Positions 1 through 6,627 of a stretch of DNA of 8,708 bases are shown here, piece by piece. The notes under the pieces were generated by a model, which was given only the letters and a program-made list of their open reading frames with translations, searched no databases and had not been told where the DNA came from. The DNA comes from an uncultured Simplicispira sp. GTDB taxonomy: Bacteria > Pseudomonadota > Gammaproteobacteria > Burkholderiales > Burkholderiaceae_C. Location: contig CAIRYF010000237.1 of NCBI GenBank assembly GCA_903882725.1, positions 1 to 8,708 of the forward strand, in the 5' to 3' direction. How positions within the stretch are numbered: the stretch's first letter is position 1; every line of letters begins with the position of its first letter. The position numbers were made by a program, and so were the translations under genes.

Positions 1-1238
1 CCTTTATTGCCGGGGTGCTGGTGTCAGAGACAGAATACCGCCACCAAGTGGGCACCGATATCCGACCCTTTCACGACGTGCTGCTGGGGCTGTTTTTTAT
101 CACCATCGGCATGATGCTGGACTGGCACATTTTGCTAGAGCAGTGGACGCTGGTGCTGAGTTTGCTGCTGGTGCCATTGGTACTCAAAACCAGCATTATT
201 TTGCTGCTGGCGCGCTTGATGGGCTCCACCACGGGCGTGGCATTGCGCGCGGGCTTGTACTTGGCGCAGGCAGGTGAATTTGGCTTTGTGCTGCTGTCAC
301 TGACCCAAGACAACGGCCTGGTGCGTCCCGCCCTGATGAACCCGATTTTGGCGGCGATGGTGTTGTCGATGCTGGTGACGCCGTTTTTGATCATGTACAG
401 CAACCAAATTGTCATGAAGCTAGTGGCCAGCGATTGGCTGCACCAGTCGCTGCAAATGACCACGATTGCGCGCAAGGCGATTGACAGCAGCAAGCACGTC
501 ATCATTTGCGGCTATGGCCGCTGCGGCCAAAACTTGGCGCGAATGCTGGAGGCCGAGGGCATTCCGTACATGGCGCTGGACTTGGACCCTGACCGCGTGC
601 GCCAAGCGGCGGCGGCAGGTGACTCGGTGGTGTATGGCGACGCCACCCGGCTGCAAGCGTTGATGGCGGCGGGCTTGGTGCGCGCCAGCGCCGTGGCTTT
701 GACTTACCGGGATGTTCCGGCCTCGCTCAAGGTACTGGCCAATATCCGCACCCACGCGCCGCATACACCAGTGGTGGTGCGTACCCAAGACGACACCTAC
801 CTCGACCGCCTACAAGCCGCTGGCGCTACCGAGGTGGTGCCCGAAGCCATCGAAGGCTCGCTGATGCTGGCCGGCCACGCGCTGGCACTGGTGGGCGTGC
901 CGATGCGCCGCGTGATTCGCCTGCTGCAAGATCAGCGCGAAGCGCGCTACAAGCTGCTGCGCGGCTACTTTCATGGTGCTGATGACGACACCGTCAACGA
1001 ACGTGATCAGGCGCGTCTGTCCACTGTTACCCTGCCGTTGGGCGCGAAAGCATTAGGGTGCCCGCTAGGCCAGCTGGCGCTGCACGCCATGGGGGTCGAA
1101 GTAGTCAATCTGCGCCACGGCAATGGCCACATGGCCACGCCCAGTGACGATATGGTGCTGGCCGAAGGCGACACTTTGGTGCTCTCGGGCCACCCCACCG
1201 CACTGGCCGTGGCGCAAGGCAAGCTGCTGCGCGGTTGA
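1..1238 (+). CDS. KefB/KefC/YbaL-type monovalent cation:proton antiporter (CPA2 family), 5' end missing
   Basis: This is the C-terminal part of an inner-membrane cation (probably K+)/proton antiporter with a cytoplasmic regulatory region. The frame is open from the window edge (first whole codon at base 3, reading FIAGVLVSETEYRHQ), so the real start lies upstream; the GTG at 15 is internal. Residue numbers here count from that GTG. Hydrophobic membrane segments lie at about 22-36, 46-68, 74-98 and 108-128. They are followed by an RCK/TrkA-N Rossmann domain (about 160-280) with the nucleotide-binding motif GYGRCG (166-171) and acidic residues DLDPD at 189-193. A TrkA-C-like domain (about 330-405) ends the protein. 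This layout is typical of KefB, KefC and YbaL relatives, where nucleotide or thiol ligands gate transport. The exact ion and gating ligand cannot be read from this part, and no KefF/KefG-type partner is visible. No terminator hairpin follows the stop. Confidence 0.93.
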   Translation, partial: FIAGVLVSETEYRHQVGTDIRPFHDVLLGLFFITIGMMLDWHILLEQWTLVLSLLLVPLVLKTSIILLLARLMGSTTGVALRAGLYLAQAGEFGFVLLSLTQDNGLVRPALMNPILAAMVLSMLVTPFLIMYSNQIVMKLVASDWLHQSLQMTTIARKAIDSSKHVIICGYGRCGQNLARMLEAEGIPYMALDLDPDRVRQAAAAGDSVVYGDATRLQALMAAGLVRASAVALTYRDVPASLKVLANIRTHAPHTPVVVRTQDDTYLDRLQAAGATEVVPEAIEGSLMLAGHALALVGVPMRRVIRLLQDQREARYKLLRGYFHGADDDTVNERDQARLSTVTLPLGAKALGCPLGQLALHAMGVEVVNLRHGNGHMATPSDDMVLAEGDTLVLSGHPTALAVAQGKLLRG

Positions 1239-1324
1239 TCTGCTGGCTGCTCACCCCCCCCTAGCACAACACCTACACCACCTACCCCTACCCCTATCAC
1301 ATCTACCCCTGCCACCCCGCTGCC
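1239..1324 (+). promoter_or_regulatory. C-rich, G-free spacer before apt; possible Rho-loading (rut) segment
   Basis: Bases 1265-1310 contain no G at all on the plus strand. They are built of C, A and T with repeated CTACCC units (1282-1287, 1288-1293, 1303-1308). No purine-rich Shine-Dalgarno sequence precedes the apt ATG at 1325. C-rich, G-poor transcript segments are the known signature of Rho loading, so Rho-dependent termination after the antiporter gene, or attenuation of apt, is an inference. No clear sigma-70 promoter was recognised here. Confidence 0.4.
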
Positions 1325-1879
1325 ATGCCACACCACAACATCAACGACTATCTTCGCCAGTACATCCGCACCGTCTCCGACTGGCCGGTGCCGGGTGTGC
1401 AGTTTCGCGACATCACGCCACTGTTGCAAAACCCCAAGGTATTTCGGGTGCTGATCGATGCCTTTGTCCATCGCTATATGGACAGCGACTTGCGTCCAGA
1501 CGTGGTGGCTGGGCTGGATGCGCGTGGCTTTATTTTGGGCGCAGTGGTGGCCTACGAGCTGAATGTCGGTTTTGTACCCATCCGCAAGAAAGGCAAGCTG
1601 CCCTTCACCACCGTGGCGGAAACCTATGAGCTGGAATACGGCAGCGCCACCGTTGAACTGCACGCCGACGCCGTAAAGCCTGGCGACCGGGTGCTATTGA
1701 TAGACGACTTGATCGCCACCGGTGGCACCATGATGGCCGGGCGCAAATTGCTAGAGCGCCTCGGCGCCACCGTCATGGAAGGTGCAGCGATTGTTGACTT
1801 ACCCGAGTTAGGCGGATCACAACGCCTCAAAGACAGCGGCCTGGCGTTGTTCACGCTGGTGGATTTTGCTGGCCATTGA
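1325..1879 (+). CDS. apt: adenine phosphoribosyltransferase
   Basis: The 184-residue cytoplasmic enzyme makes AMP and pyrophosphate from adenine and PRPP (purine salvage). The family hallmarks are present: an N-terminal [14 protein letters not shown] segment (21-34), a base-site region with LDARGFILG (64-72), the flexible-loop region around [11 protein letters not shown] (86-96), and the PRPP-binding signature [13 protein letters not shown] (123-135). Length is normal for bacterial Apt. The ATG at 1325 is the only usable start: going upstream in frame there is no ATG, GTG or TTG before the TAG at 1262-1264. There is no visible Shine-Dalgarno sequence, which is unusual for this window. It follows the antiporter gene by 86 bases on the same strand and converges with the uncharacterised gene ending at 1938. 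Cotranscription with the antiporter is possible but the functions are unrelated. Confidence 0.97.
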   Translation: MPHHNINDYLRQYIRTVSDWPVPGVQFRDITPLLQNPKVFRVLIDAFVHRYMDSDLRPDVVAGLDARGFILGAVVAYELNVGFVPIRKKGKLPFTTVAETYELEYGSATVELHADAVKPGDRVLLIDDLIATGGTMMAGRKLLERLGATVMEGAAIVDLPELGGSQRLKDSGLALFTLVDFAGH

Positions 1880-1937
1880 GGCCGCGTGCTACAACGCGCT
1901 GCCATGGTGCCAGTGCAGCTTTGATGGCCCGCGCGGC

Positions 1938-2843
1938 TTACAACTGGCCGTATTGGGTGTTGCTGAGGCTTTGTGCCCGGCCTTCTTGCTCGGGCATGAT
2001 TGTGTCGGGGAAATCGTTGACGGGCGCTGGGCGGTACGGGCCTGAACGCTGCGGAACGCCGGGTGTGGCGGCAATTGGTGCGCGAGCGGCCGCTGCAGTG
2101 GCCAAAGCTTGCTTGAATGCAGCCACTTCGTCTGCTTCGATGGGGTCAAAGCGTGGTGCGGCCAGGCGCACCGGTGCGCCAGCGCTGGGCTGCTCTAACG
2201 GCCCAGGTACAGAAGGGCGTGGTGCTGCAGCCAACGTTGGACTGGCCACTGCTGGCCGCGCCAAGTCCGGTGTGCGTGCGCTAAAGCCCGCTGGGCGGGC
2301 GGGCTGGGTGGGCTGGGTGGGCTGGGCGGTGGGCAAGAAGGCGTTTTTTTGTGTGCCCGCCGTAACTGCAGCCGCAGTAGTTGTGGCTGTGGTTGCAGCT
2401 GTAGCCGTAGTTGTCGCCGCGTGTTCATTGATGCGCCAGTACACAGCAGTGACGGCAATGTTGTAGCGGGCTTTGGCGGTCTGGGTAACCAAAGCTTCTA
2501 TCTCACTTAAACGTGTCGTATCGCCACCAAATTCGGGTGCCAAATCCATCATCACCAAAAACTGCAAACCACGCGGATCGAGCGATAGCACTTTAAATTT
2601 GTAACTGGCAGACAGTACGCCCGCGCAGACCATGGCGTCGCGCACGACGATATACAGCAGCTCGCGCCGCTCCATGCGCTCGTTTTTAGTCGTTGCGGTC
2701 TGCTCAGGCGTAAGAGAAGGGGTTGAAGATTTGTGGGTACGCCCCGGTGCAGAGGCGGGCGCACCGGAATTCAATGGCGCTGAAGGCTGAGGCAATGGCC
2801 GTTGAACGGTGGGCTTGCGCATAAGCCAGCTGAAAAATGACAT
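1938..2843 (-). CDS. uncharacterised protein with one compact domain and long low-complexity linkers
   Basis: I do not recognise a named family, though from memory similar proteins sit near mnmE in Comamonadaceae. The chosen ATG at 2843 (MSFFSWLMRK, 301 residues) follows a purine-rich AGAAAGAAAG stretch. An in-frame start at 2912 would add 23 residues and extend to within 13 bases of the upstream gene, but has no clear ribosome binding site. Residues about 11-53 are a Pro/Ser/Thr-rich linker. Residues about 54-141 look like the only folded domain (charged helix NERMERRELLYIVVRDAM, then strand-like YKFKVLSLDPRG and FLVMMDL, and VTAVYWRINEH). Residues 142-228 are Ala/Thr/Pro-rich, including PTQPTQPAR at 175-183. 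A short acidic segment (FDPIEADEVAAFKQAL, 232-247) and the tail LSNTQYGQL end the protein. No signal peptide or membrane segment is clear. It lies 55 bases after the cyclic-nucleotide-binding gene and is probably the last gene of the rpmH-mnmE operon. Its function is unknown. Confidence 0.8.
   Translation of the reverse strand: MSFFSWLMRKPTVQRPLPQPSAPLNSGAPASAPGRTHKSSTPSLTPEQTATTKNERMERRELLYIVVRDAMVCAGVLSASYKFKVLSLDPRGLQFLVMMDLAPEFGGDTTRLSEIEALVTQTAKARYNIAVTAVYWRINEHAATTTATAATTATTTAAAVTAGTQKNAFLPTAQPTQPTQPARPAGFSARTPDLARPAVASPTLAAAPRPSVPGPLEQPSAGAPVRLAAPRFDPIEADEVAAFKQALATAAAARAPIAATPGVPQRSGPYRPAPVNDFPDTIMPEQEGRAQSLSNTQYGQL
2291..2333 (+). repeat. tandem GGGCTGGGT repeat; strong G-quadruplex motif
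   Basis: Nine GGG runs occur with mostly 1-2 base spacers: 2293-2295, 2297-2299, 2301-2303, 2306-2308, 2310-2312, 2315-2317, 2319-2321, 2324-2326 and 2331-2333 (the last after a CGGT spacer). The core is a 9-bp unit GGGCTGGGT repeated from 2301. It lies on the non-coding strand of the uncharacterised minus-strand gene, where it encodes the Pro/Thr/Gln repeat PTQPTQPAR. The G-rich strand is the template during transcription, and the mRNA carries the C-rich copy. Confidence 0.75.
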
Positions 2844-2898
2844 GACTTTCTTTCTGCGGACAACACGGGATAAATCCGCAAAGAGTGTAACGTGCGCG

Positions 2899-3390
2899 TC
2901 AGGTCGCCGCAACGCGGCGGCGGCGATTGCCCAAGCGCCTGGCCAGCACTGACCCCGCTGCCATCGCCAGCCCCAAGGCCAGTGCTGGCTGGCGGTTGCT
3001 TAGTTCCGTAAAGCGCAAACCGGTTAAACCCCACAATTTACTCACTGCCGCTGCCTGCACAGAGGCGCTGCGTGGGCGGTGTGAAAAAAATGCCCCTTCT
3101 CCCACCACCGAGCCACTGCCGACGATGGCCAAGCGCAAACGTTCTTTTTCATCTTCATAGTGGACGCTGAGGCTGCCACTTTCGATCAGGTAGAGCGTTC
3201 GGTCATTTGTGCCTCGGCTAAAAAGCACTTGTCCTGCGGCCAGCGAGCACTGCTGCAAATACGGTGCTAACGTGCTCCATTGCACGGGCGTAAATGGATC
3301 GCTCATGCTGTCTTCTCCGACAGCGTGTGCAAAAGCCTGGATCAGGCCTGACAGGTCGGGCTGGTTTGCGGAGAGAGAAACTGCATTCAT
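2899..3390 (-). CDS. stand-alone cyclic nucleotide-binding domain protein (Crp-like sensor, no DNA-binding domain)
   Basis: The 163-residue cytoplasmic protein is a single cyclic-nucleotide-binding (cNMP) fold. Residues about 40-130 give the beta-roll: LAAGQVLFSRG, RTLYLIESGSLSVHY, LRLAIVGSGSVVGEGAFF and the RPRSASVQA segment. The Gly-Glu (98-99) and Arg-Ser (107-108) positions match the phosphate-binding cassette of Crp-type domains, so ligand binding is plausible but unproven. Crp/Fnr regulators run to about 210 residues with a C-terminal helix-turn-helix; here the protein ends after one helix with a basic tail (RRLGNRRRRV), so it is not a typical DNA-binding regulator. The start is uncertain. 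The ATG at 3390 is six bases after the mnmE stop and was chosen for the MNA N-terminus I recall in relatives. A GTG at 3396 abuts the stop, and the ATG at 3306 (MSDPF) has a good GGAG upstream. The gene probably shares the mnmE transcript. Its partner is unknown. Confidence 0.85.
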   Translation of the reverse strand: MNAVSLSANQPDLSGLIQAFAHAVGEDSMSDPFTPVQWSTLAPYLQQCSLAAGQVLFSRGTNDRTLYLIESGSLSVHYEDEKERLRLAIVGSGSVVGEGAFFSHRPRSASVQAAAVSKLWGLTGLRFTELSNRQPALALGLAMAAGSVLARRLGNRRRRVAAT

Positions 3391-3396
3391 TGCCAC

Positions 3397-4806
3397 TTAT
3401 TTTCCGATGCAAAAGCTAGAAAAAATCACCCCCAGCAAGTCATCTGATGAAAACTCGCCGGTAATTTGATTGAGCGCGTTTTGCGCCAAGCGCAATTCTT
3501 CGGCCAGCAAGTCCAGCGCCGGGCCTGCTGCGTGCAATTGTGCTGCCGCTTCCATCAGGTGTGCATCTACCGCTTGCAGCGCCTGCACATGGCGGGCGCG
3601 GGCGATAAACACCCCTTCGGGTGCCGACTGCCAGCCGGCCATTTGCAGCAGCGTGTGGCGCAGCAGGTCCAGTCCTTCGCCGGTGCGGGCCGATAAACGC
3701 ACGCTGGTATGCGCGCCCTCGGCCATCGCTGGCGGCAGCGCGTGCTCGGGCGGGACGCAGTCGCTTTTGTTCCAGACGTCAATAATCGGTACATTTTTTG
3801 AGGCTTTTTGCGCCATAGCCCTTGCTATGTCTGCCTCAGCAGCTCTGTATTCGATAGCATTGCAGCGGCTTAAATCGTGCAGAAACAGCACCGCATCGGC
3901 ACCGGCAATTTCATCCCAAGCGCGTTCAATGCCAATGCGTTCGACCTCGTCTTGGCTGTCGCGCAGCCCGGCGGTGTCAATCACGTGCAGCGGCACGCCT
4001 TCGATTTGAATCGTCTGCTGCACCTTGTCGCGCGTGGTGCCTGCAATGGGCGTGACGATAGCCAGCTCGGCCCCGGCCAAGGCGTTGAGCAGCGAGCTTT
4101 TGCCCGCGTTGGGCTGGCCGGCAATCACCACTTTGATGCCCTCGCGCAGCAGCGCGCCTTGCTGTGCGCGCTGCATCACCTGCGCCAGCGTTTGCTGCAA
4201 ATTCGATAGCTGTCCACGCGCGTCGGCCTTGCGCAGGAAGTCAATTTCTTCTTCAGGAAAATCCAGCGTCGCTTCGACCAGCATCCGCAAATGGATCAGT
4301 GCGTCGCGCAGCTGGTGGATCTGCGCGGAAAACTCGCCCGCCAGCGAGCGGCTGGCGCTGCGCGCGGCCGCTGCTGTTGAGGCGTCGATTAAATCGGCAA
4401 TCGCCTCGGCTTGGGCCAAGTCGATTTTGTCGTTCAAAAATGCCCGCTCGGTGAACTCGCCCGGTTGCGCCACGCGCAGACCCGCCAGCACTTGGGTGCC
4501 GGCCTCTAAGCAGCGCGCCAGCAGCAGTTGCAACACCACCGGGCCGCCGTGCGCTTGGAGTTCGAGCACGTCTTCGCCGGTGTAGGAATGCGGTGCCGGA
4601 AAGTACAAAGCCAGCCCTTGGTCAATCGGCTGGCCTTGGGCGTCACAAAACGGTAAATAGGTGGCTTCACGCGGCTTGAGCGCACGCCCGCACAGCAACT
4701 GCACCAGCGGCCCCAGCGCCTTGCCAGAGATACGCACAATGCCAACGCCGCCGCGCCCCGGGGCGGTGGCGATGGCGGCGATGGGATTGGTGTGGCGAGA
4801 TAGCAT
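3397..4806 (-). CDS. mnmE: tRNA uridine-5-carboxymethylaminomethyl(34) synthesis GTPase MnmE
   Basis: MnmE works with MnmG (GidA) to build the cmnm5 group on the wobble uridine of certain tRNAs, using GTP hydrolysis and a folate one-carbon donor. The 469-residue protein is complete. The N-terminal folate-binding domain begins [20 protein letters not shown] and includes [17 protein letters not shown] (72-88). Helical segments flank an inserted G domain with G1 GQPNAGKS (230-237), G2 GTTRD (256-260), G3 DTAG (277-280) and G4 NKSD (346-349). The conserved C-terminal FCIGK (465-469) carries the functional cysteine. ATG at 4806 has AAAGGAG upstream with an 11-base gap. It follows yidC by 132 bases containing a nested palindrome, and the cNMP-domain gene starts 6 bases after its stop. 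Residues about 316-339, between G3 and G4, form an unusual Ala/Lys-rich stretch encoded by DNA that resembles a local repeat. Confidence 0.98.
   Translation of the reverse strand: MLSRHTNPIAAIATAPGRGGVGIVRISGKALGPLVQLLCGRALKPREATYLPFCDAQGQPIDQGLALYFPAPHSYTGEDVLELQAHGGPVVLQLLLARCLEAGTQVLAGLRVAQPGEFTERAFLNDKIDLAQAEAIADLIDASTAAAARSASRSLAGEFSAQIHQLRDALIHLRMLVEATLDFPEEEIDFLRKADARGQLSNLQQTLAQVMQRAQQGALLREGIKVVIAGQPNAGKSSLLNALAGAELAIVTPIAGTTRDKVQQTIQIEGVPLHVIDTAGLRDSQDEVERIGIERAWDEIAGADAVLFLHDLSRCNAIEYRAAEADIARAMAQKASKNVPIIDVWNKSDCVPPEHALPPAMAEGAHTSVRLSARTGEGLDLLRHTLLQMAGWQSAPEGVFIARARHVQALQAVDAHLMEAAAQLHAAGPALDLLAEELRLAQNALNQITGEFSSDDLLGVIFSSFCIGK
3790..3860. repeat. repeat-like segment with inverted repeat inside mnmE
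   Basis: Within the mnmE frame the plus strand holds the perfect hairpin CATAGC-CCTT-GCTATG (3814-3829), flanked by GAGGC (3800-3804) and GCCTC (3833-3837). It is unusually rich in T-runs (3794-3799, 3805-3809). Its right end (3838-3859) matches 16 of 22 bases, ungapped, with the right end of the intergenic palindrome (4900-4921): both begin AGCAGCT and end ATAGCA. This suggests a member of the same dispersed repeat family captured as coding sequence, but the match is short. Confidence 0.4.
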
Positions 4807-4816
4807 TGGCAGATAC

Positions 4817-4833
4817 GCTCCTTTATCAGGAGC
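4817..4833 (-). promoter_or_regulatory. hairpin covering the mnmE ribosome binding site
   Basis: On the mnmE mRNA strand, GCTCCT (4833-4828) pairs perfectly with AGGAGC (4822-4817) across a five-base loop GATAA. AGGAG in the second arm is the mnmE Shine-Dalgarno core, 11 bases before the ATG. The first arm overlaps the outer arm of the neighbouring palindrome (4828-4842), so the two structures exclude each other. Regulation by such switching is inference. Confidence 0.5.
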
Positions 4834-4921
4834 TGCTAGCGCTTGATAAGCCTTGATTTCAGATGGTTTTTTATCTGAAAATCAATAGAGACGTGCGCTA
4901 GCAGCTTCTATTTCAATAGCA
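4817..4921. repeat. nested palindromic intergenic repeat between yidC and mnmE
   Basis: Outer arms AGCTGCTAGCGC (4831-4842) and GCGCTAGCAGCT (4895-4906) are perfectly complementary over 12 bp. Inside them a second hairpin pairs TTGATTTCAGAT (4853-4864) with ATCTGAAAATCAA (4873-4885) apart from one bulged base, around a GGTTTTTT loop. The layout (outer GCTAGCGC arms, AT-rich centre, ATAGCA edge) resembles, from memory, short palindromes dispersed between genes in Comamonadaceae. It occupies most of the 132-bp yidC-mnmE gap. It may act as an mRNA-processing or attenuation hairpin; the U-run lies in the loop, so it is not a typical intrinsic terminator. Confidence 0.75.
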
Positions 4922-4938
4922 CCCCACCGGAACGCCCG

Positions 4939-6627
4939 TTACTTGAACTTGGGCAGATTGAACTGCGGCGGCACACCCATGCGGGTGTTGATAACCCACT
5001 GCTGGGCAATCGACAAAATGTTGTTGGTCAACCAGTACAGCACCAAGCCAGCCGGGAAGAAGAAGAACATCACGCTGAACACCAGCGGCATGATCCACAT
5101 CATTTTGGCCTGTATCGGGTCTGGTGGTGCGGGGTTCAGCGCCGTTTGCAGCAGCGAGCTCAGGGTCATCAGCACCGGCAAGATGAAGAACGGGTCGGGC
5201 GAGGACAGGTCATGTATCCAGCCAATCCACGGCGCGTTGCGCATTTCCACACTCGACAGCAATACCCAGTACAGCGCAATAAACACTGGAATCTGGATCA
5301 CGATAGGAAAGCACCCGCCCATCGGATTGACTTTTTCTTCGCGGTAGATGCGCATCATCTCTTGCTGAATCTGCTGGGGCTTGTCTTTCAGGCGCTCGCG
5401 CATCTCGACGATCTTCGGGTTGATGGCCTTCATCTTGGCCATGCTGGCGTAGGCCTTGGCGTTGAGCCAATAAAACAAGATTTTCAGCAGCAGCACCAAG
5501 CCCACAATCGACCAGCCCCAGTTGCCCAAGAAGCTGTGGATTTTGTCCAGCAACCAGTACAAAGGCTTGGCCAAAATGGTCAGCCAGCCGTAGTCTTTGA
5601 CCAGCTCCAAGCCGGGGGTCAGCGACTCCATGGATTTTTCAATCTGTGGGCCGGCAAACAGGTTGGCATCCAGCGTCTTACTGGTGCCGGGGGCCAAAGT
5701 GCCCAGTGGCGTGATCATGCCGACCGAGTACAAGTTGGTATCGACCTTGCGCATAAACAGGTCGCGCGGCAGGCCATCGGCCAGCAGCCACGCCGAAGCA
5801 AAGTAATGCTGCACCATGGCCACGTAGCCGTCGGTGCCCGACTTTTCGATATCGACCTTGCCCGAGTCAATCTCTTTGAACTCGACCTTTTGGTATTTTT
5901 TGGCGCTGGTGTAAACCGCTGGGCCAGTGAAGGTCGAATAAATGGACGATTCGCCTGGCGGCTTGTTGCCGTCGCGCACCAATTGCAGGTACAGCTGCGG
6001 CGACGCGCTGGCGCTGCCGGTGTTGATGACTTCGTGCTGCACGGCGACGGCGTAAGCGCCGCGTTGGATCGTCCACGTCTTGACCAGCTTGACGCCGTCC
6101 ATCTCGGGCGACTCAAAGCGCACCGTCAAGCTGTCTTGGCCGTCCTTGAGTTCGCGCGCGCCGGGCACCAAGCTCATCACGGTTTTGTGATTGGGGAAAT
6201 TGCCGCCAATCAAGCCAGTTTGTGCCACGTAAACGCGCTGGGCGCTTTCGTCAAACAGCACAAAATTCTGCGACCTGTCGGCCATGTCGGCGTATTTGAG
6301 CAATTGAGCGTAGGTCAGCGAACCGCCTTCGCTGTCAAATTTCAGGCGCAGCACGTCGGTAGTTACTTCGACCTGCTCGCGTGCCACGGGTGTGCGTTCA
6401 CGCTCACCTTGGTGCGTCGGCACGGCAGCCGTAGACACCACTGGGGCGGGTGCTGGCACCGCAGCCGCGCCACTGCCAGCAGCGGGCGCCATTGCTGTTG
6501 CCGTTGCTGTTGTGGGGGAGGGGAAAAAGGTGGCTTGCTTGCCGTTATGCAGCTGCCATTTGTCCCACAACAGGACCAAGGCAAAGCCAAATATCACCCA
6601 CAAAATAGTGCGGCGGATGTCGTTCAT
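4939..6627 (-). CDS. yidC: membrane protein insertase YidC
   Basis: YidC inserts and folds inner-membrane proteins, alone or with the Sec translocon. The 562-residue protein has the Gram-negative form. TM1 lies at about 8-21 (ILWVIFGFALVLLW). A Thr/Ala/Pro-rich linker (about 36-72) leads to a large periplasmic beta domain (about 88-335). The conserved Oxa1 core has membrane segments at about 368-388, 437-458, 480-497 and 510-545, and contains SMAKMKAINPKI (395-406), NPMGGCFPIVIQIPVF (434-449) and FPAGLVLYWL (524-533). The position matching the E. coli groove arginine 366 is lysine (K382), so the charge is kept. The ATG at 6627 shares ATGA with the yidD stop and has only a weak ribosome binding site, which fits translational coupling to yidD. 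The tail ends PQFNLPKFK, without the long basic tail of E. coli YidC. Confidence 0.98.
   Translation of the reverse strand: MNDIRRTILWVIFGFALVLLWDKWQLHNGKQATFFPSPTTATATAMAPAAGSGAAAVPAPAPVVSTAAVPTHQGERERTPVAREQVEVTTDVLRLKFDSEGGSLTYAQLLKYADMADRSQNFVLFDESAQRVYVAQTGLIGGNFPNHKTVMSLVPGARELKDGQDSLTVRFESPEMDGVKLVKTWTIQRGAYAVAVQHEVINTGSASASPQLYLQLVRDGNKPPGESSIYSTFTGPAVYTSAKKYQKVEFKEIDSGKVDIEKSGTDGYVAMVQHYFASAWLLADGLPRDLFMRKVDTNLYSVGMITPLGTLAPGTSKTLDANLFAGPQIEKSMESLTPGLELVKDYGWLTILAKPLYWLLDKIHSFLGNWGWSIVGLVLLLKILFYWLNAKAYASMAKMKAINPKIVEMRERLKDKPQQIQQEMMRIYREEKVNPMGGCFPIVIQIPVFIALYWVLLSSVEMRNAPWIGWIHDLSSPDPFFILPVLMTLSSLLQTALNPAPPDPIQAKMMWIMPLVFSVMFFFFPAGLVLYWLTNNILSIAQQWVINTRMGVPPQFNLPKFK

Noticed and set aside
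1007..1663. A 218-codon minus-strand frame across the antiporter end and apt
   Set aside because: It runs antisense to two convincing genes, its middle is the Gly/Val-rich complement of the C-rich spacer, and it has no recognisable domain.
1880..1937. Possible bidirectional terminator between apt and the convergent unknown gene
   Set aside because: I see only a weak GCTGC/GCAGC pairing and no U-run, so there is no support for an intrinsic terminator.
1876..2466. A 196-codon plus-strand frame overlapping the end of apt and the unknown minus-strand gene
   Set aside because: The composition is low-complexity Gly/Ala/Val that mirrors the Ala/Thr/Pro repeats of the opposite strand. The minus-strand frame has a ribosome binding site, a plausible domain and recalled relatives.
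2855..2880. TGCGGA/TCCGCA inverted repeat before the unknown gene
   Set aside because: It has six pairs with a 14-base loop, no U-run, and does not cover the ribosome binding site. It is too weak to call.
4849..4885. Inner hairpin of the yidC-mnmE palindrome as a Rho-independent terminator
   Set aside because: The T-run lies in the loop instead of after the stem, and the stem is AT-rich, so it does not fit an intrinsic terminator on either strand.
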